Notes: generated by a model from the sequence alone, not told the origin. A DNA stretch of 38,566 nucleotides from Planctomycetota bacterium (GCA_026693065.1 JAPLNA010000210.1:1-38566); one strand, 5' to 3'. Counted from the first letter of the stretch, positions 17,538 to 24,616 are shown. Numbers and translations are program-made.

Positions 17538-17951
17538 TCAGCCCTGTTCGTGGCAGCGGCAGAACGAGCCGGTCGGTTGCAGCGTGCCCTCGAGAAGGCC
17601 CTGCAGGGCCTGGTCGGCGGTCATCTCGCCGATGGCGGCGACCATGGGGCGAACCCCGGCGGCGGCCAGCTCCTGCGCCGCCCGCCCGCCCATCCCGCCG
17701 CACAGCATCGCCTGGCAGTCGCTCAGGGCCGTAACCACCTGGGCGTGACTGTGCGAGGCGTCGTGATGGTGTTCGTGGCCGTCCTCGCCCCCCTTGCACA
17801 GCCCCTGGGCGTGCGGCGTAAAGGTGTTGTCGCGCACCTCGCGCGAAACGATCTTGTTCCCGTCATCCAGGGTGTAGACAACGAAACAGGTGCTGCGCCC
17901 GAAATGGGCCGAGACGGCCACGCCGTCCGTTGAGGCAACCGCGATCTTCAT
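17538..17951 (-). CDS. NifX/NafY-type dinitrogenase FeMo-cofactor biosynthesis family protein
   Basis: This 137-residue protein belongs to the NifX/NifB-C-terminal/NafY fold, which binds iron-sulfur or metal-cluster precursors. It opens with MKIAVASTDG and SAHFGRSTCFVVY, the standard family start. It ends in GGMGGRAAQELAAAGVRP and a CRCHEQG tail. A histidine-rich insertion at residues 57-69 (GHEHHHDASHSH) and Cys22, 52, 79, 84, 131 and 133 suggest metal binding. No nitrogenase gene is present, and such orphan proteins are common outside nitrogen fixers. It starts 31 nt after the DUF134 gene stop, with CAGGAGAC upstream, so the two form an operon. Confidence 0.88.
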   Translation of the reverse strand: MKIAVASTDGVAVSAHFGRSTCFVVYTLDDGNKIVSREVRDNTFTPHAQGLCKGGEDGHEHHHDASHSHAQVVTALSDCQAMLCGGMGGRAAQELAAAGVRPMVAAIGEMTADQALQGLLEGTLQPTGSFCRCHEQG

Positions 17952-17982
17952 TGTGAGTCTCCTGGCCGGTATTCCGGCCCCA

Positions 17983-18513
17983 TCATTGGTCCTGTGGGTT
18001 GTCGGTGGAAATCGGTCCGTGTGCCCGGCCTCCGTGGAGGCAGCGTCCGCGGCCCCGGCCGGGGCCTCCGCCTCGCCCGCCCTGACAGCCACGCCCGCCC
18101 CGGTCGTCGGGATGCCGGTGGACGTCCGCCCCGCCGCACCCGGGGCACCGGACCGGCCGCCCGCCCCCAAAGGGGACTTCCCATTCCTGTTGGCACTGGG
18201 CGCACTGGAACTTCCGCATTCGGGCCATTTCGATCACTCCGCCTTCAATTCGGAGGGCCTTGCCTTTGACCAGCATCTCGGCCACCTTCTTCCGGGCCGA
18301 TTCGACGATCCGGCCGAACGTCTGCCGCGACACGTTCATGAGCCCGGCCGCTTGCTCCTGGTAGAGGCCCTCCAGGTCCGCCAGACGCAAGGCCTCCAGC
18401 TCGTCCACCGACAGAACGACCTCTTCCAGGTCCGCGCACCGCACGCCGGCGGGCTTGAACAGCCCACGCGGCGGCGAGGCGGCGACTCTCCGGCAGCAGA
18501 TCGGTCTGGGCAT
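17983..18513 (-). CDS. DUF134 family DNA-binding protein with extra zinc-ribbon and Gly-rich tail
   Basis: This 176-residue protein is a DUF134 helix-turn-helix protein: MPRPICCRRV at the N-terminus, VVLSVDELEALRLADLEGL, then YQEQAAGLMNVSRQTFGRIV, a sigma-4-like helix-turn-helix. Family members commonly sit beside NifX-like proteins, as here. Typical members are about 100 residues. This one adds a CAQC-CPGC four-cysteine ribbon (Cys104, 107, 123, 126) and a Gly/Arg/Cys-rich tail. It probably regulates its own operon or senses metal or cluster status. The start at 18513 has GAGAAGAAGG upstream, and a strong promoter lies at 18563-18535. Confidence 0.88.
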   Translation of the reverse strand: MPRPICCRRVAASPPRGLFKPAGVRCADLEEVVLSVDELEALRLADLEGLYQEQAAGLMNVSRQTFGRIVESARKKVAEMLVKGKALRIEGGVIEMARMRKFQCAQCQQEWEVPFGGGRPVRCPGCGGADVHRHPDDRGGRGCQGGRGGGPGRGRGRCLHGGRAHGPISTDNPQDQ

Positions 18514-18534
18514 GGACCTTCTTCTCCACGCCCA

Positions 18535-18563
18535 TTATTAGCATATGCCCATAACGAGGTCAA
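18535..18563 (-). promoter_or_regulatory. sigma-70-type promoter of the DUF134-NifX operon
   Basis: On the minus strand TTGACC (18563-18558) and TAATAA (18540-18535) are separated by exactly 17 bp. Transcription would start about 15 nt before the DUF134 start codon. The spacer contains GGGCATATGC, which may hold an operator. Confidence 0.7.
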
Positions 18564-18628
18564 GGGGATTCTGGCGGATTGTCATCCCGACGGACAGGGC
18601 CTTCGGGTTGCCAGGCCGGGGAATTCTC

Positions 18629-18657
18629 TTGGAATCGGGGGCGCACTGTGTTAGTAT
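18629..18657 (+). promoter_or_regulatory. promoter of the arsR-type operon
   Basis: TTGGAA (18629-18634) and TAGTAT (18652-18657) are separated by exactly 17 bp. The expected start, near 18664, falls inside the palindrome that begins at 18657, so a bound repressor would block initiation. Confidence 0.7.
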
Positions 18658-18674
18658 GTGAGCATACACTCACA
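18657..18674 (+). promoter_or_regulatory. ArsR-type operator palindrome
   Basis: TGTGAG, a six-base spacer CATACA, then CTCACA: a perfect inverted repeat overlapping the end of the -10 box and the start site. A second overlapping dyad, TATG-TGAG-CATA, spans 18655-18666. Position and symmetry fit autoregulation by the ArsR-family protein whose gene starts at 18688. Confidence 0.65.
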
Positions 18675-18687
18675 AAGGCGTGGAACC

Positions 18688-19014
18688 ATGAATCAGCAGA
18701 CCCTGAGACTGTACGAAATGAAGGCCCAGATCATCCAGGCGGTCGGCCAGCCGATCCGCCTGGCGATCCTCGATTTCCTCAAGGACGGCGAGCAGTGCGT
18801 CTGCGACATCGCCAAGGCCGTCGGGGCCGAACGGTCCAACGTCTCGAGGCACCTGACGGTTCTGCTGAACGCCGGCATCCTGGAGTGCCGCAAGGACGGG
18901 CTGAAGATGATCTACTCGCTTCGGACGCCCTGCATCATGAACTTCTTCTCCTGCGTCGCCGACGTGCTGAAGTCGCAACTGGCGAAAAACAACCGGGTGC
19001 TCCAGAAACTGTAA
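18688..19014 (+). CDS. ArsR/SmtB-family metal(loid)-responsive repressor
   Basis: This 108-residue winged-helix repressor has the family core from QPIRLAILDFLKDG through NVSRHLTVLLNAGILECRKDG. It carries Cys37 and Cys39 in EQCVCDIAKAV, the alpha-3 site used by arsenite-sensing ArsR proteins (CVCDLC in E. coli), but lacks the third cysteine of that motif. Cys67, Cys82 and Cys89 could complete a site. A thiol-binding ligand is therefore likely, but arsenic is not proven. The start at 18688 is chosen because the operator and start site lie immediately upstream. It is the first gene of the long redox/metal operon, 75 nt before the next gene. Confidence 0.9.
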   Translation: MNQQTLRLYEMKAQIIQAVGQPIRLAILDFLKDGEQCVCDIAKAVGAERSNVSRHLTVLLNAGILECRKDGLKMIYSLRTPCIMNFFSCVADVLKSQLAKNNRVLQKL

Positions 19015-19089
19015 AGCGTCTCTCATTTGCCCCAGTACGTGAGTGCGGAATCATATAGGCACAAGGCGCAGACCAGAAAGGACATCGAC

Positions 19090-19509
19090 ATGGCTGAATG
19101 CTGCGGAAAGAACAAGGCGAAGGCGCCGGGCGAATCGTGTGGCTGTGAAAAGAAGGAGACCGTTCTGCTCTACGCCTGCTCGGGCGGCGCCAACGTCGCG
19201 GAGGTCGCCGATCAGGCCGCCCGCCAACTGACGTCCCAGGGGTCCGGCTCGATGTTCTGCCTGGCCGGGATTGGCGCGGGGATTCCGGGCATGATTCAGA
19301 CCGCTCGGGACGCGGACGTGAACCTTGTCATCGACGGTTGCCCGATGGACTGCGGCAAGAAGGTCTTCGACAAGGCCGGCCTGACCAACTACGTCCAGAT
19401 CAAGGTGACCGACCTGGGCATCGAGAAGGTCAAGGTGGCTCGGGCGACGGAGGAGCAGGTGGCCACGGTGGTAGCCAAGGCGAAGGACGTCCTGGCCGCC
19501 GGACGGTAG
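19090..19509 (+). CDS. DGC-domain putative zinc-binding protein
   Basis: This 139-residue cytoplasmic protein is of the DGC family, named for an Asp-Gly-Cys motif, here at residues 82-84 followed by Cys88. Other cysteines are Cys4, 5, 17, 19, 30 (YACSGGANV) and 57, many of them in a Cys/Lys-rich N-terminal leader (AECCGKNK, SCGCEKK). Function is unproven in the family, which is often found next to ArsR regulators, thioredoxins and permeases, as here. It probably binds a soft metal through thiols and hands it on. The start at 19090 has AAAGGAC upstream. The next gene follows after 13 nt. Confidence 0.82.
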   Translation: MAECCGKNKAKAPGESCGCEKKETVLLYACSGGANVAEVADQAARQLTSQGSGSMFCLAGIGAGIPGMIQTARDADVNLVIDGCPMDCGKKVFDKAGLTNYVQIKVTDLGIEKVKVARATEEQVATVVAKAKDVLAAGR

Positions 19510-19522
19510 GAGCGAGGCTGCC

Positions 19523-19756
19523 ATGAAGACACTGCAGATCCTGGGGACCGGGTGCCCCAAGTGCAAGAAGCTCGCCGAGAATGCCGAAGCGGCCGCCAAG
19601 GCCATGGGCATCGAGTATGCCATCGAGAAGATCTCGGACCTCAAGGAGATCATGAAGTTCGGCATCATGATCACCCCGGCGCTGGTGGTGGATGGCGAGG
19701 TGAAAGTTGTCGGCAAGGTGCCCGATGCCGAGGCCATCAAGGCGATGCTGAGGTGA
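19523..19756 (+). CDS. thioredoxin-like small redox-active disulfide protein
   Basis: This 77-residue mini-thioredoxin has active site CPKC at residues 11-14 directly after the first strand (MKTLQILGTGC). The cis-proline loop ITPALVVDGE and the helix PDAEAIKAML are present. It lacks a signal peptide, so it should act in the cytoplasm. Members of this group (often called redox-active disulfide protein 2 or thioredoxin-fold MTH895-like) are recurrent neighbours of DUF318/ArsP permeases. It probably reduces a disulfide in the permease, the DGC protein or CcdA. AGGAGCGAGG precedes the start. Confidence 0.88.
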   Translation: MKTLQILGTGCPKCKKLAENAEAAAKAMGIEYAIEKISDLKEIMKFGIMITPALVVDGEVKVVGKVPDAEAIKAMLR

Positions 19757-19818
19757 TCCTGTTGCGGTCAACGGTTCATCGCTGACAAGGTCCAGTACGG
19801 ACGGAAAGGAGCCCTGCG

Positions 19819-20286
19819 ATGGAGAATCCACTGTTACCAAGGCCCTGCATGGGCGCGATGTTCGTCGTACCGGGTTTGGCTTTACTCCTGATCGCCGGCT
19901 GTCAGCAATCGTCGGGGGTACACCTCACGATCCCAGCCACCGGCTCGCCGCGTCTTGTGGATCTTGGCCTGACCTTCTGTCTCCCTTGCGCGTTGATGGC
20001 GCCGGATCTTGAAGAACTGAAGAGGGAATACGCCGGTCGGCTTGAGGTCGATTTCATCGACACCCTCAAGAATCCCGACGCGAAGACGCAGTACAACGCG
20101 CCCTTCTGTGCCACCCAGATCTTCCTCGATGCATCCGGGAAGGAGTTGTCCCGGCACGTCGGGTATTACTCGAAGAAGGACATCCTGGCCAAGTGGAAGG
20201 AACTGGGCGTGGACCTGGACGCCCCGCCGCCACAGCGGCAACCCGGGAGCGTCGCCCCGGCCAATCGGACCAGCTCGGGCGGATGA
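19819..20286 (+). CDS. thioredoxin-family lipoprotein
   Basis: This 155-residue protein has a signal sequence ending in a lipobox (LLLIAGC, Cys28) and a thioredoxin domain with active site CLPC at residues 54-57. The domain keeps PRLVDLGLTFCLPCALMAPDLEELKREY, but the usual cis-Pro loop reads FCATQIFLD: alanine stands where the sister proteins have Ile-Pro, and proline is missing. An additional Cys lies in that loop. Reduced substrate specificity or a modified redox role is possible. The Pro/Gln-rich tail is disordered. It should face the outside of the cytoplasmic membrane and receive electrons from the CcdA-type protein. AAAGGAG precedes the start. Confidence 0.85.
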   Translation: MENPLLPRPCMGAMFVVPGLALLLIAGCQQSSGVHLTIPATGSPRLVDLGLTFCLPCALMAPDLEELKREYAGRLEVDFIDTLKNPDAKTQYNAPFCATQIFLDASGKELSRHVGYYSKKDILAKWKELGVDLDAPPPQRQPGSVAPANRTSSGG

Positions 20287-20377
20287 CGCCGGTGCCTGCT
20301 GCGTCATCGTGTGCCGACGAAGGACAAGAGTGGCGACCTGGCGGGCGAGGCGGTCGTCATGAACCAAGGAAATCAGG

Positions 20378-21799
20378 ATGAATTGGATTTTGGCACAGTG
20401 TCCATGCAGCGGTGGCGGCGGCGTTTCCGGCGGCATACCCGCGTGGATCATCCTGACGGCGACTTTCGGTCTGTGGCTGCTGATCAGCCTCATCTGGTAT
20501 AGGAAAGGTGCATCAACCATGAGCAAGGTAGGCAAGATCGCCATCGTCGTCGTGCTGGCCGCTGCGGTCATTGGCGTAGTCGTCATGAAGAAACGCAGTA
20601 CCTCATCTCCCGCCACACAGCCGACCAGCCAGACGGCCAGCGGCCTGCCGCGCCTGGTCGATCTGGGGTCCACCACATGCGTCCCCTGCAAAATGATGGC
20701 CCCGATCCTGGAAGAACTGGAGAAGGAATACGCCGGGCGGATGCGGGTGGAGTTCATCGACGTGAACCAGAACCCCGACGCGGCCAAACCGTTCGGCATC
20801 CAACTGATCCCCACGCAGGTGTTCTTTGACGCCTCCGGCAAGGAGCTTTGGCGGCACAAGGGCTTCATATCCAAAGAGGACATCCTGGCCAAGTGGAAGG
20901 AATTCGGCGTGACGTTCGCCGACGCGCAGACGGCGGCTTCGCAACCGGCCAGTGCTCCGGTGGTTGAACGGCTGGCACCGGCCAAGGCCGATACCCGGGC
21001 CAAAGACGCCGTCTGCTACCTGTGCGACAAGGACATCGACGCCAAGACGCTTGTGGTCGTGAAGACAGACAAGGGCGACGTGCGGCTGTGCAGCCCGCAC
21101 TGCTTCTTCATCATGTACTCCTGCCTGACCGAGGACAAGACGGGATTCGAGCAGAAGGTTTCCGTCACGGACTGGGGCACGGGGAAGGCGATTCCGGCGA
21201 TGGAGGCGACCTACCTGTACGGCTTGGACGTCAAGACGGGGCGGCCGACGATCAAGGCGTTCGGAGACAAGGACGCCGCCGATAAGGAACTGAAGGCATC
21301 GGGCGGAAGCCTGATCGCCTGGCAGATCGTGCAGGAGAAGGAACTGGAGAACCGGTGCGGATTCTGCGACCGGGCCTGCTACCCCGCGGATTCGGCGAAG
21401 GTGGCCGTCGGCGGGGTGAACACGTTGGGCTGCTGCTCTCACTGTGCGTTGGGCGTGGCGGCCCGCACCGGCAAGGATATCGAGGTCCACGAACGGGATC
21501 GCCTCACCGGCGAGGAAATCGTCATCAAGACCGCGGGAGGCAACGTCGCCTCCCTCCAGCCGGGCACGGCCGTTGGGTGGTTCGGCCTTCGCCAGGGGCC
21601 CGACGGCCAGTACGTCTCGGCCGGTTGTTTCCATCAGGGTTTCTTCGCCAGCCCGGACAATCTCAAGACATGGTTGGAGCAGAATCCCCTGGAGACCGGC
21701 AGGCTCATCACCATCCAACGGGCTCTGGCGGACAAGATGAAACTCAGCCCGCAGCAGATTCAGAAGGCGTGCAAGATGGGCCAGTGCGCCCCCAAGTGA
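20378..21799 (+). CDS. membrane-anchored thioredoxin fused to two cysteine-rich NosL/MerB/TRASH-like modules
   Basis: This 473-residue protein has a hydrophobic helix at 21-41 and a second at about 52-70, with a basic loop (YRKGASTMSKVGK) between them. Both ends are therefore predicted outside. The thioredoxin domain (90-178) has active site CVPC at 101-104 and cis-Pro in LIPTQVFFD. After an Ala/Pro linker comes a Cys module with CYLC (213-216) and CSPHC (238-242), then VTDWGTGKAIPAMEATYLYG, which resembles NosL. A second module follows with CGFCDRAC (327-334) and CCSHC (352-356), then GCFHQGFFASPDNLKTWLEQ, reminiscent of the NosL/MerB fold, and a C-terminal Cys465/Cys470 pair. A copper or soft-metal chaperone coupled to disulfide chemistry is the likely role. 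The second start at 20519 (Met48), with GGAAAGG upstream, would remove the first helix. Confidence 0.78.
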   Translation: MNWILAQCPCSGGGGVSGGIPAWIILTATFGLWLLISLIWYRKGASTMSKVGKIAIVVVLAAAVIGVVVMKKRSTSSPATQPTSQTASGLPRLVDLGSTTCVPCKMMAPILEELEKEYAGRMRVEFIDVNQNPDAAKPFGIQLIPTQVFFDASGKELWRHKGFISKEDILAKWKEFGVTFADAQTAASQPASAPVVERLAPAKADTRAKDAVCYLCDKDIDAKTLVVVKTDKGDVRLCSPHCFFIMYSCLTEDKTGFEQKVSVTDWGTGKAIPAMEATYLYGLDVKTGRPTIKAFGDKDAADKELKASGGSLIAWQIVQEKELENRCGFCDRACYPADSAKVAVGGVNTLGCCSHCALGVAARTGKDIEVHERDRLTGEEIVIKTAGGNVASLQPGTAVGWFGLRQGPDGQYVSAGCFHQGFFASPDNLKTWLEQNPLETGRLITIQRALADKMKLSPQQIQKACKMGQCAPK

Positions 21800-21873
21800 C
21801 GAGACCCCGTCTAACCGTTACAGAAGACAATCTCTCCGTCATGGTCCCAGACCAAGAAGAAATGGAGACGTTT

Positions 21874-22833
21874 ATGCGTAACCAATGGTGCTGGCGTCTG
21901 GTAGTCCTTGCCGTCGTGTGCATTGCCCTGTCGTACAGCCAGGGCTGGACACCCTCGCTCGAAGCGGCGGAGCCGGCTACCCGGCCCGCTGGTGACAGGC
22001 CGCTTGTGAACGATGCGTATCCCGGCCTCGCTTCGGCAGGGCTGCTGGGCGCCCGAGTGAGCGAACTGCCCGCCGGCGTTCTGGTCCGGGCCGGAGACCT
22101 CACGTTCACCCAGGCGAACCTCGACGCCGAAGTTGCCAAGGCCCCGCCGCCCGTCCAGGACCAGCTCAAGAAGAACGGCTTCTTCCTGATGGAGCAGATG
22201 GTGACGAAAGCCCTGCTGGCGAAGGAAGCCGGGGCGGATGCCGGCAAGTCGGTCTCGGGCATGGATGAACGCGCCCTGGTTCAAGGCTACCTCGGCAAAC
22301 TGGCCGAGAAGGTGACGGTCAGCGACGACGAGATTGCCGAGTTCTACAAAAACAACAAGGACGCTGTGGACGGAGCGCCGCTGGAGAAGGTGAAGCCTCA
22401 GATCGCCGTGTATCTGCGGCAGCAGAAGCAGCAGGAACTGGTGGCTCGGCATGTCAGGACCCTGGGACAGCGCACCACCATCGAAGTCGCGGCCGCGTGG
22501 GGCAAGGAACAGGCGGTAGCAGCCAAGGACAACCCCGTGGACAAGGCCCGCCGTAGCGGCAGGCCGTCGCTGGTGGACTTCGGCTCCCAGGGCTGCCGGC
22601 CGTGCGAGATGCTCGCGCCGATCCTGGAGACCCTCAAGACCAAGTACGAGGGCAAGGCCAACGTTGTGTTCGTTTCCGTGCGGGAAGAGCAGATCCTGTC
22701 CTCCCGCTACGGCATCCAGGCCATTCCCGTGCAGGTCTTCTTCGACAAGGACGGCAAGGAAGTCTTCCGCCACGTGGGCTTCTTCCCCCAGGATGAAATC
22801 GAAAAGCAGATGGCGAAGATGGGGGTGAAGTAG
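21874..22833 (+). CDS. SurA-N-like helical domain fused to thioredoxin
   Basis: This 319-residue exported protein has an N-terminal hydrophobic segment (LVVLAVVCIALSYSQG) that is a signal peptide or anchor. Residues 68-200 resemble the helical chaperone part of SurA/PrsA foldases (GVLVRAGDLTFTQANLDAEV, MEQMVTKALLAKEAG, VTVSDDEIAEFYKNNKD, VKPQIAVYLRQQKQQELV). The parvulin isomerase domain expected next is absent. In its place is a thioredoxin domain with active site CRPC (241-244) and cis-Pro in IQAIPVQVFFD. It may hold an unfolded partner while exchanging its disulfides. The start at 21874 has GGAG seven bases upstream; ATG 21841 and 21862 are in frame. The stop abuts the CcdA start codon. 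Confidence 0.82.
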   Translation: MRNQWCWRLVVLAVVCIALSYSQGWTPSLEAAEPATRPAGDRPLVNDAYPGLASAGLLGARVSELPAGVLVRAGDLTFTQANLDAEVAKAPPPVQDQLKKNGFFLMEQMVTKALLAKEAGADAGKSVSGMDERALVQGYLGKLAEKVTVSDDEIAEFYKNNKDAVDGAPLEKVKPQIAVYLRQQKQQELVARHVRTLGQRTTIEVAAAWGKEQAVAAKDNPVDKARRSGRPSLVDFGSQGCRPCEMLAPILETLKTKYEGKANVVFVSVREEQILSSRYGIQAIPVQVFFDKDGKEVFRHVGFFPQDEIEKQMAKMGVK

Positions 22834-23532
22834 ATGGAGCAACTTTTTACAGCCTTGACCCGCGCCGTGGAGGGCGCCCCCGCGATTGCGCTGGGGGCGG
22901 CGTTCGTCTGGGGCGTTCTCAGCGTGCTGCTGAGCCCGTGCCACCTGTCGAGCATCCCGCTGATCGTCGGGTTCGTCAACGGACAGGGAGTTTCGACGGC
23001 CCGGCGGGCGTTCCTGGTCTCCCTCGCCTTCGCGGCGGGGATACTGACGACCCTCTATGCCATTTGCTACATCACCTACCAGATCGGAGGGATGATGGGC
23101 GATCTGGGGGCCTGGGCGAATTACCTCGTCGCGGGCGTCTTCTTCCTGGCAGGCCTGGTCCTGCTGGACGTGATCGCCCTACCCTGGTCGGGGCCGGGGC
23201 AAGTCGGCATGAAACGCAAAGGTCTGCTGGGGGCCTTCCTCCTGGGCCTGGTCTTCGGCGTCGCCCTGGGGCCCTGCACCTTCACCTACATGATCCCCCT
23301 GCTGGCCGTCACGATCTTCAAACCCGACGCCGCGCCGGTCTGGAGCGGGCTGCTCCTGGGCGTCTACGGCGTCGGGCATTGCGCGGTGATCGTCCTGGCC
23401 GGCACGAGCACCGGATGGGTGCAGGCGTATCTCCACTGGAACGAGAAGTCCAGGGGGGCGGTGATCCTCAAGAGAATCTGCGGCCTGCTGGTGCTGGCCG
23501 GCGGAGTGTATCTGATCTACCTGGCGAAGTGA
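22834..23532 (+). CDS. CcdA/DsbD-type transmembrane electron transporter
   Basis: This 232-residue integral membrane protein has about six helices. It carries the duplicated active-site signature of the CcdA/DsbD-beta family: LLSPCHLSSIPL with Cys36 and ALGPCTFTYMIPLL with Cys148. These two cysteines form the disulfide that passes electrons from cytoplasmic thioredoxin to proteins outside the membrane. Three exported thioredoxin proteins are encoded just upstream in the same operon and are the obvious acceptors. It starts directly after the preceding stop codon with no gap and ends two nt before the permease gene, so it is tightly co-translated. Confidence 0.92.
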   Translation: MEQLFTALTRAVEGAPAIALGAAFVWGVLSVLLSPCHLSSIPLIVGFVNGQGVSTARRAFLVSLAFAAGILTTLYAICYITYQIGGMMGDLGAWANYLVAGVFFLAGLVLLDVIALPWSGPGQVGMKRKGLLGAFLLGLVFGVALGPCTFTYMIPLLAVTIFKPDAAPVWSGLLLGVYGVGHCAVIVLAGTSTGWVQAYLHWNEKSRGAVILKRICGLLVLAGGVYLIYLAK

Positions 23533-23534
23533 CC

Positions 23535-24605
23535 ATGAGCTCAACCGACGAACCCGCCTGCTGCCCCGCCAAGCCCGCCAAACCCGCGCCCCGCGCGAGC
23601 ACGTGGGTCCTGGCGGGCCTCCTCGCCGTCGGCGCGTGGGTCGGGCTCTACGTCTGCCTCGAGCCCCTCGCCACGTGGGTCACCGGGTCGCTGCTGCACC
23701 TGGACCGCGGGGGGCGCCTGGGGCGGGCCGTCGAGTTCTTCCTCTTCGAGACCCCCAAGGTGCTCCTGCTCCTGACGGCCGTCGTCTTCGGCGTGGGGGT
23801 CATCCGGTCGTTCTTCACGCCCGAACGCACGCGGCGAATCCTGTCCGGGCGGCGGGAATCGGTGGGCAACGTGCTGGCGGCCGGGCTGGGCGTCGTCACC
23901 CCGTTCTGCTCCTGCTCGGCCGTGCCGCTGTTCATCGGGTTTGTCACCGCCGGCGTGCCGCTGGGGGTGACGTTCTCGTTCCTGGTGGCCGCCCCGATGG
24001 TCAACGAGGTGGCCCTGGTGTTGCTGTGGGGGCTGTTCGGGTGGAAGGTGGCGGCGATCTACACGGGCACGGGGCTGGCGATCGCCGTCCTCGCCGGGTG
24101 GACCATCGGGCGGATGAAACTGGAGGCGTGGGTCGAGCCCTGGGTTTACCAGGCCCAGGTAAACGCCCCCGCCCCGGACGAAAAAAACACCTGGGGCGGA
24201 CGCATGCGTCTGGGCCTGGACGCCGTGCGGGACATCGTGAGACGAGTGTGGCTGTTCGTGGTCCTGGGCATCGCCGTCGGGGCGGGCATTCACGGCTACG
24301 TGCCCGAAAACTTCCTGGCCTCCATCATGGGCAAGGACGCCTGGTGGGCCGTGCCCGTCGCCGTGCTCCTGGGCGTGCCGATGTACTCCAACGCCGCCGG
24401 CATCATCCCCGTGGTGCAGGCCCTGCTGGGCAAAGGGGCGGCCCTGGGCACGGTGCTGGCGTTCATGATGTCCGTCATCGGCCTGTCCCTGCCGGAGGCG
24501 ATCATCCTCCGCAAGGTGCTGACGGTGAAACTGATCGCGGTCTTCTTCGGCGTGGTGGCCGTGGGGATTCTGATTGTGGGGTACGTGTTCAATCTGATTA
24601 TGTGA
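23535..24605 (+). CDS. ArsP/DUF318-family permease (SO_0444-type efflux transporter)
   Basis: This 356-residue permease has about eight to ten membrane helices. The family hallmark is TPFCSCSAVPLFIGFVTAGVP (Cys125 and Cys127 in a helix break), with MVNEVALVLLWGLFG and the second-half repeat GVPMYSNAAGIIPVVQALLGKG. Characterised relatives export trivalent organoarsenicals (ArsP) or are linked to copper/zinc efflux (SO_0444). The short N-terminus carries a Cys-Cys pair (residues 9-10) facing the cytoplasm, which could receive a thiol-bound ligand. It is the last gene of the ArsR-led operon. It ends 11 bp from the stop codon of the convergent RND gene, leaving no room for a terminator. Confidence 0.88.
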   Translation: MSSTDEPACCPAKPAKPAPRASTWVLAGLLAVGAWVGLYVCLEPLATWVTGSLLHLDRGGRLGRAVEFFLFETPKVLLLLTAVVFGVGVIRSFFTPERTRRILSGRRESVGNVLAAGLGVVTPFCSCSAVPLFIGFVTAGVPLGVTFSFLVAAPMVNEVALVLLWGLFGWKVAAIYTGTGLAIAVLAGWTIGRMKLEAWVEPWVYQAQVNAPAPDEKNTWGGRMRLGLDAVRDIVRRVWLFVVLGIAVGAGIHGYVPENFLASIMGKDAWWAVPVAVLLGVPMYSNAAGIIPVVQALLGKGAALGTVLAFMMSVIGLSLPEAIILRKVLTVKLIAVFFGVVAVGILIVGYVFNLIM

Positions 24606-24616
24606 AGGGCGGCGTG

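Noticed and set aside
17538-17951. NifX-like gene as evidence of nitrogen fixation
   Set aside because: No nif structural genes are present, and orphan NifX/NafY-fold proteins occur widely in non-fixers.
19090-24605. Calling the operon an arsenic or mercury resistance locus outright
   Set aside because: The repressor lacks the third ArsR cysteine, there is no arsenate reductase, ArsM or mercuric reductase, and the MerB resemblance is only at motif level. The ligand is left open.
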